Below are positions 24,277-54,981 of a stretch of 64,000 bases of DNA, piece by piece. The stretch comes from Phoronis australis (taxonomy: Eukaryota; Phoronida; Phoronidae): NCBI GenBank assembly GCA_002633005.1, contig NMRA01000212.1, positions 178,472-242,471 on the forward strand. The letters run 5' to 3'. The notes below the pieces were generated by a model, which had not been told where the DNA came from, did not search any database, and saw only the letters and a list, made by a program, of their open reading frames with translations. Within the stretch, counting starts at the first letter, position 1, and each line of letters begins with the position of its first letter. The translations under genes were made by a program, and so were the position numbers.

Positions 24277-27200
24277 TTATTCAATAAGTTTCTTGGCCTT
24301 GAAGAATCTTCTTAGATACAGCACTTGCCACGTTGCCAGTCCAAGCAGACAACACATTGAGAAAATGCTGAAGTACAGAACTCTCGAGTGGGTTGATTCT
24401 GAAAACATGAATTTGAAATAAATGTCAATCTTTAAGTATGACACACTAAATTTATTGAGGTGAATAATCCTAACTGCAAAGATTAATTAAGTTAAAAAAG
24501 TGTATTACCTAATACAACCGTAATCAATATAATTGAATCTTCGCAATCATTTCCAGGGTTTTGGACATACCTTGTTCAAGGTTCACCTGTGCATAACCTA
24601 TCCTTGACAGAAATCTTTATTTTAGCACAGTTCAATGAAACACACAAACTACTTTGTGAAGTACAAACAGCACATGGGTTACATTTGTTTTAATGATTAG
24701 CAGACATGGAAACGAGTTTTGCTTGGAGATGGAAAACCTAGTCACCAAGTCACCAAGAATTACCTCTATTTGTTCACTGATCATGTAATCTTATTCAAAC
24801 TTCCACAGCAACGCTTATCAAGAAAAAAAGATTTTTTGGCAAATAAATATATATGTCTTTGGATTGTCTTCAGTTCGTTTCAATTACATGGCAAGTCTGA
24901 TCGGTCAGTTTCAGGCTTTTTGATGCCTTCAGTGGCTCTGAACGTTGCTTTAGGCAACCAAAACAACTGAATTGGGACAATAACATAATTTTTAGGATGT
25001 GATGAAGCACATCAAAACTTTTTTTCGGTGTTAGGATCCCTACCGTTCGTGTCGCGCATTTCTTCTTCACGATGACGCATATAGGCAAAATCATTCACAA
25101 TTGCTTCTGATAAGTCTTCAAGCCTCTTTAATTCTACTTCCAAAGGTTTTAACTTTTCTGCTTTAGCAATCTGAAAGGTAAAATTTTGTGATACAACACA
25201 GTCTCGTACTACCTGTAGTGACAATGCACAGCCATTTGTATGAATTTTGTGAAACACAAGTAACACTCAGTCATAAAGGAACTGGCACAAAAACTCAACA
25301 TTCAAAGTGCCTATAAACTTGCCTTCCATCACAAAAACCAACCAGTTACCGTTATGAAATTGTTCTCAATAATTTCCTTAGTCAAATTGGAGGTGACTTC
25401 GGGAATCTGAAAGAAGAGCTGACAGTAATTGCTTGAGACCAGATTCTATTAGTTAGCTTGTCACAAAGTGTCTTGTGCGCTGAGAATGGTCCCAACGAAT
25501 ATAAAAGTTCTTTGCAAACCTGGAAATTACTTCTCCTCGAGTAAGGAACAAGCTTAAGTGAATTTTAGGACAGTAAGTAGTCTAACTTGAAAATTCAATT
25601 CTTGGATGGAACCAGGATTTAAGGCTGCTTTGATTCAAGCTCTTATGAGTAATACACACAAATAAAACATTTTAACTTTAGTTAAGACATCTTACAATAA
25701 TAAATGGAACTTATCAAAGTTAAATTTATGAAACAACACAACCAATGGCAGAATAGTTGGTTTTATATCCTTACTTCATCATAACTCTTGGCTTCAATGC
25801 CATGTTTCATGAGCAGGGACACTTCTCTTTCTGGTCCGTGGCCACCTAAAACAAAACATACACAATACAACGAGATATGTCCAGACACTTATATAAAACA
25901 GCATTCCACCAGAGGGAGCTCTATAATTTGGTATTTGTATCAAACTAATGACAACTACAAACATTAGTTGGATTTTGACATAGTTAAATATGTGATAATT
26001 CAATCAGCTGTTGGAAAATCAAAAAACAACAAATTTCAAAATTTCTTTTGTCCAAAATAAAAGAAAAACAAACTGTATATGACAATTCACACACTGCCTC
26101 ACTATGTTAAAGTAACAATTACTACCTTGAGGCATCTTTGACTCCATACACACTTCAAACATGTCATATTCTTCAGTAGTGAAGGCAAACTTTCCTTTTG
26201 AAATGTCTTCTTTCTTGTATAACGTATGTCCTTTTGAATCAGTGATCTGCAATCAACTTAAACAATTAGGACCATGAACACATAACTGCTTCCAAATTGC
26301 GACTTTCTAATATTTTAAATTTATCTCAACAAAACTTTACCTAATCAGTAACTTTTTAATGTTTTCAATAAACAAGATTGATATCAAAATTGAAATTTGT
26401 GGCTCGGCAAAGCAACTGAAGCATCTTTTATTCATGAATTAATATATTTCTAAAAACATTGTTTGACATGAAAGACATTCCAGCCATGGAACTGTACCAC
26501 AGATGGTTCTGATTTTAGGCCAAACCAATGTAAGAAAACAACTGATTTGTGAACAATGTCTTATTTAGAACACTGTATAAATTATACAGAGTTCAGGCAT
26601 TTCATTTTTTAACTCAAACATCATCAGTCGGAAAGCATACACCTAAAGATGAACACTGCAGATCGATCAAATACTATAATGACAATATACAAATTGAAAA
26701 GGGGACGGGAGACAGAAAATCGGAATTATCAAAATCAATGTCATGGTGCGTGGCAGAGGCATGTTGAAATGTTGAAAAACAGTGTTGTTGTCATGGGTCC
26801 TATGTTGTTCAATGTATTGGAGGAGACGGCGGATAGTACCGCAGAAGTTCAGAAATGACTGTGGAGTGCGGTGTACTAGTGTGAGCCAACAGTCACAGAC
26901 CACCATATTGCCCCATTCAAAGTGTCCCATTGTATTGAGGGCATCCAGTTATCAAAGTTTATACATCCAGCAATTGCTAAGATGGTTTTACGCACCACAA
27001 CACCTTACAGTCATTGAAGGTAAAATAGCAATAGGGCATTTGTGGGCTGATTCATGGAAACCGGCTACCACTCGGCAACCGACAGGCGAACAGACACAAA
27101 CAAAGGCTACGTGCGTGTCGTTTTAATAGTTTTACAGCAAGATTACTGAACTCCTACGATCAACTGATGGATCTTCAACTTTGTGTCTAGTGTGTGGCAA

Positions 27201-27432
27201 AACAGATCTCACTGTGGTGGTGTCGTCAACTTACGTGAATGTCTGTCTTTTGACCAGGTGCCTCACCAGCTTCGTATTCGCCAGTGACGAGTACGTTCTT
27301 GTGGATTTCTTCCTTTAAACATTTCTTCTGATTAGGACCCAGATGAAATCGTATGGCTTCAACAGAACACAGACATAACAAGCACAACTGAATGACAAGA
27401 ATCATCACTGTATATGACGTTTCCGTGCGCAT
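24277..27432 (-). CDS. TMED10: TMED10 / p24-delta1 (Tmp21) cargo receptor, 5 exons
   Basis: Exons: 27235-27432, 26126-26246, 25775-25845, 25044-25170, 24277-24398; phases match and give 212 aa (human 219). The protein has a signal peptide (1-26, hydrophobic core [12 protein letters not shown]), then a GOLD domain with the paired cysteines Cys38 and Cys99 and the signatures [11 protein letters not shown] and [18 protein letters not shown] membrane-proximal coiled coil follows ([17 protein letters not shown]). One membrane helix spans about 179-201, and the cytosolic tail is [11 protein letters not shown], with the FF and dilysine signals for COPII and COPI. Family role: p24 heteromers cycle between ER and Golgi and sort cargo such as GPI-anchored proteins. 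The start is the first in-frame ATG with a good signal peptide; the frame upstream lacks another ATG. The near-perfect tail makes TMED10 rather than another p24 certain. Confidence 0.97.
25350..25406 (-). CDS. TMED10: Candidate 57-nt cassette exon of TMED10 (19 codons)
   Basis: Between TMED10 exons 3 and 4 there is a segment with acceptor TTCTTTCAG|ATT, donor ACG|GTAACT and an open frame of exactly 19 codons. It begins [10 protein letters not shown] and ends NNFIT. Both surrounding junctions are phase 0, so including it would add 19 residues, with an N-glycosylation sequon (NLT), between the GOLD domain and the coiled coil. Human TMED10 has no such insert. It could be a chance ORF; there is no transcript evidence in the sequence. 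Confidence 0.4.
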
Positions 27433-27892
27433 TTTCGCTTTAGTCTCAGTGCCCTGTAGTCGTGGCAAAGAACGCCACCGGTCACATTAGCGATAATCGC
27501 ACTTTCTCGTGCTCTTCCGTGAAGTCTCGCAACCAGACTAAATTTAATATCGAATCTAGGAATGTCAACACTAATCCGTTAAATGAGACAATTATGGATT
27601 TCTTATAGGTCAAAATCAAAGAATAATTCGTTATTACAAAACATTAAGTGCCTAAACTTGATTTTGTGAGCGTCGAAATATCGGATACGGAAATTACTGT
27701 AATTTAACGGAAATAGCCGAATTGTCTCGGCTTTTCCACCAACAGATTGCCGTAGACAACTGCGTATTAGAGATAACTTAAAAATAAATGGATAATGAAT
27801 TTAAATAACAACTAAGCGTTCACTGTCGAAATCCATAAGGTCAACATTAAGTGTTGGAGTCAATTCAATTTCCGGCTGTAAATGCAAAGTTT

Positions 27893-28465
27893 TTTTGACG
27901 AATCTTGGCGTCTTCAATTCTCAACCCGCCAAGAAGCGGCATGGAACGAAAGCTCGTCAAAATATCTTTTAAACAATTTCTGACGAAAGTAACATCTCGC
28001 GAAGTCTAGTACAGAGTGAGAAATTTTCCAGAAAAAAATATCAAATTCACGACTTTTAAAATACGGGCGAAGCTAAAAGTCTGTCAGTGCCGGTTACTAC
28101 AGAGCCTAATATCTCTCCCATGAAATCTGAGCAGTGGGCAAAAATCTACGTTTAAGGGGGGGGGGGGTTTAGGATTCGANTTTTGACGAATCTTGGCGTC
28201 TTCAATTCTCAACCCGCCAAGAAGCGGCATGGAACGAAAGCTCGTCAAAATATCTTTTAAACAATTTCTGACGAAAGTAACATCTCGCGAAGTCTAGTAC
28301 AGAGTGAGAAATTTTCCAGAAAAAATATCAAATTCACGACTTTTAAAATACGGGCGAAGCTAAAACTCTGTCAGTGCCGGTTACTACAGAGCCTAATATC
28401 TCTCCCAATCTGAGCACTGTCATGGGCAAAAATCTACGTTTTCTAAGGGGGGGTTTAGTATTCGA
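27893..28465. repeat. Direct duplication of about 287 bp around the N at 28180
   Basis: 27893-28179 and 28181-28465 are nearly identical, differing by small indels in the G-run and a few bases. Copy 1 ends at the N and copy 2 starts right after it, as for unmerged overlapping contig ends. Confidence 0.9.
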
Positions 28466-28559
28466 GCAAATCCGAGGCGCCTAGCGCCGAGCGGAAGGGT
28501 TTTTAGTAGCTGATTTCGTTTTTCTGGCGATTTTTTTTCAATTTTTATTTTTGATCCTG

Positions 28560-28634
28560 TTCCGAGGGGGGGGGGGCCGGTCAATTTGAACCCCGGCCAC
28601 TGAACCTCCCTCCCTGTAGATCCGCCTCTGCAAA
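28560..28634. mobile_element. Half of a terminal-inverted-repeat element
   Basis: Read on the minus strand, this begins CAGAGGCGGATCTACAGGG, which resembles the cagnggcggat-type ends of non-autonomous DNA transposons, and continues into a G/C-run. The opposite end is not obvious. No transposase is present. Confidence 0.4.
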
Positions 28635-29319
28635 TGCGTGCTTGCGCTCAGTCAGTTGCTTGAAGTCGCTGAAGGCCAAAGGTCACACTTTCCTTAGGTC
28701 TATGTCTTCTCATACGAACTTGAAATAATTAAGGAGATGCGCTTTGCTTTGTGGGAGAACAAAATCGACGAAGTGGTGAGCAGTGGATAGATTGTTTTTT
28801 TGAAATTTGAAACTTAAAGAAAATACTTTGATGACAACAGCAATTAAAATCTTTACGAACAAAAAAATAAAAATACCTGGTGAGAAGGTTGAATTCTGTT
28901 TCAGTGGCAGAGAACCACTTTCAATAGTGCAGTTTGGTCTGTATATCGCGTTCCAGGCATCATTAAGAAAATAACAGTTCGTAGTAACATTACGTGGTGA
29001 TCTTTTTCCATAGCAAAGTCGCAATTTTTTTCAGAGATCATCCGCTTTTGCGGTTTAAAGAAATTTATAATTTTCTGTCTTTCTTTTCATTAGCTCAGTG
29101 CATGGCGAATCCGGCAAAGAGGTCTGGGATTTTCTGTCACATGTTTTGGCCGAGGAGTTGGTTGTCAAAAACGATTACTACAGAATTTCACAGAATTTTT
29201 GAGAACTGGTATTTTGTAAGTATGAAAATATCATTATGTACATAACCTTACTCATCTGGACATAAAAAGATGCTTTTACAGCCTAATTGGAGCAACTTGG
29301 GTCATAATCCATACCAAAA

Positions 29320-29476
29320 CAGGGGCAGATTCAGGATTTTTATTTAGGAGGGCCAGGGCAGAGTATTAGCCAGGATTTTGCCCGTCAGACGGCGCACCCC
29401 CGAACTGCCAAATGGAATCTGGGAGAGTTTTAGGAGGGTCCATGGCCCACTTGGCCCCCCTCTAAATCCGCCACTG
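29320..29476. mobile_element. Short MITE-like element with CAGnGGCnGAT ends
   Basis: The left end is caggggcagattcagg. The right end, read inverted, is cagtggcggatttagag. Between them are G- and C-rich arms. About 157 bp long with no coding capacity. I see no clear target-site duplication, so the superfamily is open. Confidence 0.5.
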
Positions 29477-31156
29477 CAAGAGATAAACGCGTCGTGTTGT
29501 GCATGTCCACTGCTCACACTGTCACTGGAGTAGAAGAGGTTTCAGTTTCCTGAGTATGACTATCATTTTATGTTCGAATTACGAAAAAGTTATTCAAAAA
29601 GAAACAATGAGCAATTGAATATTTTTTACATAAATATTTCAGGAAATGAGAGAAACAAGAGACTATTTGAAACGCTAAAACACGCACACAAATCAGATCA
29701 GGGCCCGGGGTCTAATCTCTGTATTCAAAATCGAGCAAGAAATTGTTTTTGACATTTTAAGTTCTACTTTTGTGCAAATTCAAGATAAATGTCTATTATT
29801 GTGTGCTTGAGTATGTTTCGGTTTTTGCTGATTAGTGCGTCTAGTCCAAGTTACTCGTGATAAATCGATAATCTCCGACTTGTAGAAACTCAAAATTTCG
29901 AGTTCACACTCGCACCTAAATCGTAGTGTACCCGAGCACTGATCAATAATCGATGTTTATCTTAAATTCGCAAAAAAGTAGAACGTAAAATACCAAAATT
30001 AATTTCACGTTCGATTTAGAATCCAAGGATTATATCCCGGGCTCATTGAGACCTTAGTATCCTACGATAAAAAAATCTAACCAAATGGTCTCGTTTTCGA
30101 GTTGTTCATTATAGCGTGAATTCAGGATATGAGACTACGATTTCTACTGTGGGTAGCGGGGCACGAGGTTGCGTATTTGATAAATGCCTTGTACGTGGAG
30201 GTCATTATTGTTTCCTACAAAATTCGTATGACATAGCTCTCGGTAACATTGAGAATCTCAACTAGTAGTTTTATGATTGCACGAAGAAGAATGAAAATAC
30301 CTCATAATTTTATTATCATTTTATTATTTCATTTGGACGTTTTTCGACTGGAGTTGGTTAATTCAAATTATTGAATAAGTCTGAAGTATTCGAGGTATAC
30401 TGCCATTTTACATGCACTCTATCAAACATTTTGAAAGGGCACTGCCATTTCAATTACACAAATGACAAGGCTATATCTTTAAGATACCACAAATCATGAA
30501 ATAATTTCTTGACCTAGTTACTGAAGTATGACCTGCTTATGTCATCGCAACATCACTGCCTTTATTTTGTAGTCTATCTTCTTTTTTCTGCTCAATAATG
30601 TTGCCAGCCAAGTGTTTTACTTTGCTATATCATTCGGAGAGCTGAGAGGCAATGTTTGTAAGAGTGTTGAGGAGCTCAAACAGTGTGTTTCACGAAAATC
30701 CAAACCTCAGGTCAAATATACTGTTTTTGTCTTTAAACTTTTTCACCGCCAGAGTGTAAAAAGATTTAGCAACAAGAAGCTAACATCTAGCGGATCTTGG
30801 GTTCTTGAGCTTGCGATGAAAGTTTTGTTTATTTTTTGCACACAAATTTAGTACTCAGAGTTCATCAAAGCCTTTTTATAGTGAAAGTGCTCTATCTTGA
30901 TTTGCGTCATGTACAAATTCATATTATCGACTTACTCAATATTCCGAACTAAACGAACTAGGTTTGTGGCTTGAGCTCAGTAAGACATGATATAACTCTG
31001 TGAGATTGAGCTCGCCCCCAGTTCAAGAGTACGGAAATTGTATCATAAACTGAAAAGGAGTTTCAACACTATAAAATTTGAAATACTCGAGCCTTGGGCA
31101 CCCACCTTTCCTTGTCCAACCTGTTCTCTCTTTGCCTAACTAAATCGAAAATTATT

Positions 31157-31182
31157 GGAGGAGTCTAATCCTAGACTCCTCC
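31157..31182. repeat. Perfect 11-bp-stem hairpin
   Basis: ggaggagtcta, a 4-nt spacer atcc, then the exact inverse tagactcctcc. Repeated at 33517-33542 in the second copy of the block. It could act as a DNA or RNA hairpin; there is no evidence for a function. Confidence 0.85.
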
Positions 31183-31338
31183 AGAAGTTACATGTAGGCC
31201 TACGCCCGTGAATTCCGAGTGTTAGACTCCGAGTAAAATATCGTTAGACCTATTTTATTGGAACATTAAGCCCTCACGGTGGCCCGAAAGTATCATCACT
31301 ATTTTAGTTAAGTTACTTTGATATTTTTCCCTTTTTTC

Positions 31339-31505
31339 ACCTTGGTGGAAATATTATGCACCTGGATGTAAGTAATTTCAACCTAGGTATAAGGGTGGGA
31401 ATTATTTCGACCTTGGTTGAAATTATTTACACCCAGATGGAAATTTTTTCCGCCTAAGTGAATTCTTTCTCGTCTAGGTGTAAATTATTTCCAAATAAGT
31501 GAAAA
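31339..31505. repeat. Degenerate 22-28-bp tandem repeat (again at 33698-33865)
   Basis: Recurring units of the form cacctggatgtaa...tatttc, several with inverted similarity to each other. Present in both copies of the duplicated block. Confidence 0.55.
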
Positions 31506-34328
31506 TGGAAAAGTAAAAAAGTAATTTAACTAAACCGGAGAATCCTATGATACTTTCGAGCCACCGACTAGGCCCTGGACATGAAGATTTACTCTTTGCT
31601 TTTTTCGACCGACAGAGGTAGCCCTGGCTGGTAGTTGAAAAGATAACTTGTGGACGCGACCTCTTGAGGAAAAGCAATTATCTACATTTAAGCTCACTGT
31701 GAAGCCGATATCAAGTTAAGATGTCTATTTTAATTAACAACCAGGGACTCTGGTTACGGCAATTTCACTCATAACCGATGTTGTCCGCAGAATGTCCTGG
31801 ATATTCACTGTGAACATCGAAACTGGTTGAAGTCAATAAAAGAGCATCTGTTTTCCTGAGTACTCGCCATCTTGAGTTCTCAAGAACGAGCCCTGGAAAA
31901 CTTGAAGGTCACAGTGTTCGCCATTTAAANGAATTAGCTACTTCTTTTCATTTTGAAGGGAATTTTTGGCCCCCACTGAGTGGATTAGGTTGGGCTCTGT
32001 CCTGTCTTGCTGTGGCTGTGTTGCTCTAATAGAGCAAAGGTCAATGTTAAGCATAAAATGACATATGACCTCAGGCAAGTAACCGATTGTCTGTAAACAC
32101 TTGGTCTTGCTACCCAACCCAATAGTAAAATAAATTGGATTCTCATTTTAATAAGGAATAAGTAATGAGCCGTGCTAATTCTCTCTACGGCTGCCCGAAA
32201 TGAGAGAACAAATTTACCTTTAATTACTATGACAAAAGAGCCCATGGCGGAATTTAACTTGCAAATCAAGAACACTCCAGCGTTCGACCTTGTACGTGGA
32301 GGTCATTATTGTTTCCTACAAAATTCGTATGACATAGCTCTCGGTAACATTGAGAATCTCAACTAGTAGTTTTATGATTGCATGAAGAAGAATGAAAATA
32401 CCTCATAATTTTATTATCATTTTATTATTTCATTTGGACGTTTTTCGACTGGAGTTGGTTAATTCAAATTATTGAATAAGTCTGAAGTATTCGAGGTATA
32501 CTGCCATTTTACATGCACTCTATCAAACATTTTGAAAGGGCACTGCCATTTCAATTACACAAATGACAAGGCTATATCTTAAGATACCACAAATCAGGAA
32601 ATAATTTCTTGACCTAGTTACTGAAGTATGACCTGCTTATGTCATCGCAACATCACTGCCTTTATTTTGTAGTCCGGCTATCTTCTTTTTTCTGCTCAAT
32701 AATGTTGCCAGCCAAGTGTTTTACTTTGCTATATCATTGAGAGCTGAGAGACAATGTTTGTAAGAGTGTTGAGGAGCTCAAACAGTGTGTTTCACGAAAA
32801 TCCAAACCTCAGGTCAAATATACTGTTTTTGTCTTTAAACTTTTTCTCCGCCAGAGTGTAAAAAGATTTAGCAACAAGACGCTAACATCTAGCGGATCTT
32901 GGGTTCTTGAGCTTGCGATGAAAGTTTTGTTTATTTTTTGCACACAAATTTAGTACTCAGAGTTCATCAAAGCCTTTTTATAGTGAAAGTGCTCTATCAT
33001 GATTTGCGTCATGTACAAATTCATATTATCGACTTACTCAATATTCCGAACTAAACGAACTAGGTTTGTGGCTTGAGCTCAGTAAGACATGATATAACTC
33101 TGTGAGATTGAGCTCGCCCCCAGNGATTGAGCTCGCCCCCACGCCCCCCCCCCCCTTCACCACCAAAAAAAAATGTAATCATGCTCTTCGTTCATTTAAA
33201 CTTGTTTCGTGAACAATCAGTCCACTCCGCTGAAACGCGTTGTTCTAAGCCTTGTGCTAGAAAGGCCCGTGAGTGCGGCACGAGACTTAAACGTTACCAT
33301 GGTAGTAGCCGTGAACATCACATCAAAAATCATTTGATTAAAAGCGGCAATAAAACTTTATGATGATTAGAAAACCTACAGTTCAAGAGTACAGAAATTG
33401 TATCATAAACTGAAAAGGAGTTTCAACACTATAAAATTTGAAATACTCGAGCCTTGGGCACCCACCTTTCCTTGTCCAACCTGTTCTCTCTTTGCCTAAC
33501 TAAATCGAAAATTATTGGAGGAGTCTAATCCTAGACTCCTCCAGAAGTTACATGTAGGCCTACGCCCGTGAATTCCGAGTGTTAGACTCCGAGTAAAATA
33601 TCGTTAGACCTATTTTATTCTTGGAACATTAAGCCCTCACGGTGGCCCGAAAGTATCATCGCTATTTTAGTTAAGTTACTTTGATATTTTCCCTTTTTTC
33701 ACCTTGGTGGAAATATTATGCACCTGGATGTAAGTAATTTCAACCTAGGAACAAGGGTGGGAATTATTTCGACCTTGGTTGAAATTATTTACACCCAGAT
33801 GGAAATTTTTTCCGCCTAAGTGAATTCTTTCTCGTCTAGGTGTAAATTATTTCCAAATAAGTGAAAATGGAAAAGTAAAAAAGTAATTTAACTAAACCGG
33901 AGAATCCTATGATACTTTCGAGCCACCGACTAGGCCCTGGACATGAAGATTTACTCTTTGCTTTTTTCGACCGACAGAGGTAGCCCTGGCTGGTAGTTGA
34001 AAAGATAACTTGTGGACGCGACCTCTTGAGGAAAAGCAATTATCTACATTTAAGCTCACTGTGAAGCCGATATCAAGTTAAGATGTCTATTTTAATTAAC
34101 AACCAGGGACTCTGGTTACGGCAATTTCACTCATAACCGATGTTGTCCGCAGAATGTCCTGGATATTCACTGTGAACATCGAAACTGGTTGAAGTCAATA
34201 AAAGAGCATCTGTTTTCCTGAGTACTCGCCATCTTGAGTTCTCAAGAACGAGCCCTGGAAAACTTGAAGGTCACAGTGTTCACCATTTAAAGGGCTTGTG
34301 AACCGCCGTTGGTGGACTTTTCTTTACT

Positions 34329-53521
<19,193 letters not shown>

Positions 53522-53691
53522 ATTGGGTTACTCAGAATTAATGATTCATTTTATGTTTTGACAAAATTTTAATTGGTTTGCTTTCATTACTTCAGTGACT
53601 AGTGATACTGGTGTCTAGAAAACTCAAGTGTGTTGCTGAGGAACAGTTAATGTAAGTTGTTTGTAGGTGGTTGTTTTTGACATTTATGGGG

Positions 53692-53838
53692 ATGAAAACA
53701 TGTTTTGATGTGCCGTAGGATTGTATGCCCAGAACACACTAGTCTTATTTGTACCAGAACAGGTAGAAAACGTGTTTTGATGTGCTGTAGGGTTGTATAC
53801 GCTCAGACCACACTACTCCTTTTTGTACCAGAACTGGT
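53692..53838. repeat. Two-copy 72-bp tandem repeat in the phosphorylase 3'UTR
   Basis: Each unit has tgttttgatgtgc(c/t)gta followed by agg(a/g)ttgtat...cacacta/accacacta and ttgtaccagaac. It lies 170 nt after the stop codon, inside the probable 3'UTR. Confidence 0.8.
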
Positions 53839-53897
53839 ACATGGTTGTTGATTGATTCAAAGTTATGATGACTGTTGTACTTATACATATTAATTCT

Positions 53898-53903
53898 AAT
53901 AAA
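53898..53903 (+). promoter_or_regulatory. Candidate poly(A) signal of glycogen phosphorylase
   Basis: AATAAA about 380 nt after the phosphorylase stop, suggesting a 3'UTR of about 53522-53920. Confidence 0.5.
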
Positions 53904-53920
53904 TTTAGCATTATTGCTTC

Positions 53921-54981
53921 TGACACTTCTTGTCTCTCAGTTGCACATATCACACTTATCTGTCTAAGCACACTGTGCACTTGTGAAATCAAAAACAAAA
54001 TAGGCACCAAGGAATCCAAATAAGGGCACACCATTTGAGTTGGCAAGTACCTGCCGTACAGCCCTTTGGGTCTCATCTTGGTTCCTAGGGTTCAGGTACT
54101 AGAGCATTAAGTGACTTCAGTTGTCTTTAGAATGTTTGGGTTTATGAAGATGCAAAACGCAAGAATTTCAAAACTGACATTAGTGGGACTAGGTATGGTA
54201 CAGGTCTTTATAAATAATAACCTCGTGCTTTTTGACGCTACTGTAAGCCTGTCTTACAGAAATTATATTTTTTGATTTAGAACGTTTTATTAGGTTCCAT
54301 TAAACTCCTCTTTTCTGTCAAATAACAAGTACGTGTGAAATATACACTTCGCAAAATTTATGACTCCCGAAGCCTGTTGACTTAAATTGGATGCGAAATG
54401 CCGGCTTCTGTGAACTCGTTCCCAATACAGCAACTCACGAGTGTTAAGCCATTTCCTAGATAGGTTGCGACATATTGGTCTTACAACCTCCAATGAAGGT
54501 TGCGCAGGAGTGGTCAGGAAACTTATTTCCCGTCTCGCGGCTAATCAATAAGTTTTATACAATTTAAATGCGCAAAATTATATTTTATACTCCGACACGC
54601 CGTGTAGTCTCTAATATTTCATTGTTTTCTAGTGCGAGTGTCCTGTACACTAAATACATGTAGGCCTACCGACGGAAGCGATCAATTTTATCAAGAATAC
54701 ATTTGAGAAAACCGGTGGCTTGGAAGATTCAAAGTATGCATTTGACACACTACATTTTTCAATGCGAATATTATGATAAATTTTACCGTGTCGGAATTAA
54801 TGGCGCCTCTTTCTCCTTCGTAACTGTTCTGGGCAGACCAGTTGCTCAGCTTCGTCAGGCCAGTCAATGACCCAAGGTGCGTCTTTTGTTTACTCAGGTC
54901 ATGCCATTACCGTTGTCAACGGACTTACCCTTCCATGGCATGCTCATTAACTCGTAGAGAATTTTACATAATGGCAAAATA
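53921..54981. other. Intergenic region between phosphorylase and the membrane-protein gene
   Basis: About 1 kb with no recognised gene. It should hold the promoter of the downstream plus-strand gene; no TATA or CCAAT element stands out. Confidence 0.5.

Larger units (their letters stand above)
27433..30186. other. Intergenic region upstream of TMED10
   Basis: Contains the TMED10 promoter side, the 27893-28465 duplication, element remnants near 28560-28634 and 29320-29476, and an orphan exon-like frame at 29094-29200. No full gene was found. Confidence 0.5.
30187..34291. repeat. About 1.75-kb block present twice upstream of phosphorylase
   Basis: 30187-31929 recurs at 32288-34291 with about 1% or so visible differences. 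The first copy ends exactly at the N at 31930. The second is interrupted by an N at 33124 and about 255 bp of extra sequence (33125-33378); a 17-bp overlap flanks that N. 31931-32287 is single-copy. The block contains the hairpins and short tandem repeats listed separately. It is most likely two haplotypes laid end to end. Confidence 0.88.

Noticed and set aside
26549-27126. Plus-strand open frames in TMED10 intron 1
   Set aside because: Overlapping short frames without domains; the interval is fully explained as an intron of TMED10.
31474-34039. Two identical 67-codon minus-strand frames (31474-31677 and 33836-34039) as a duplicated gene
   Set aside because: They are the same non-coding stretch in both copies of the duplicated block; no domain or splice context.
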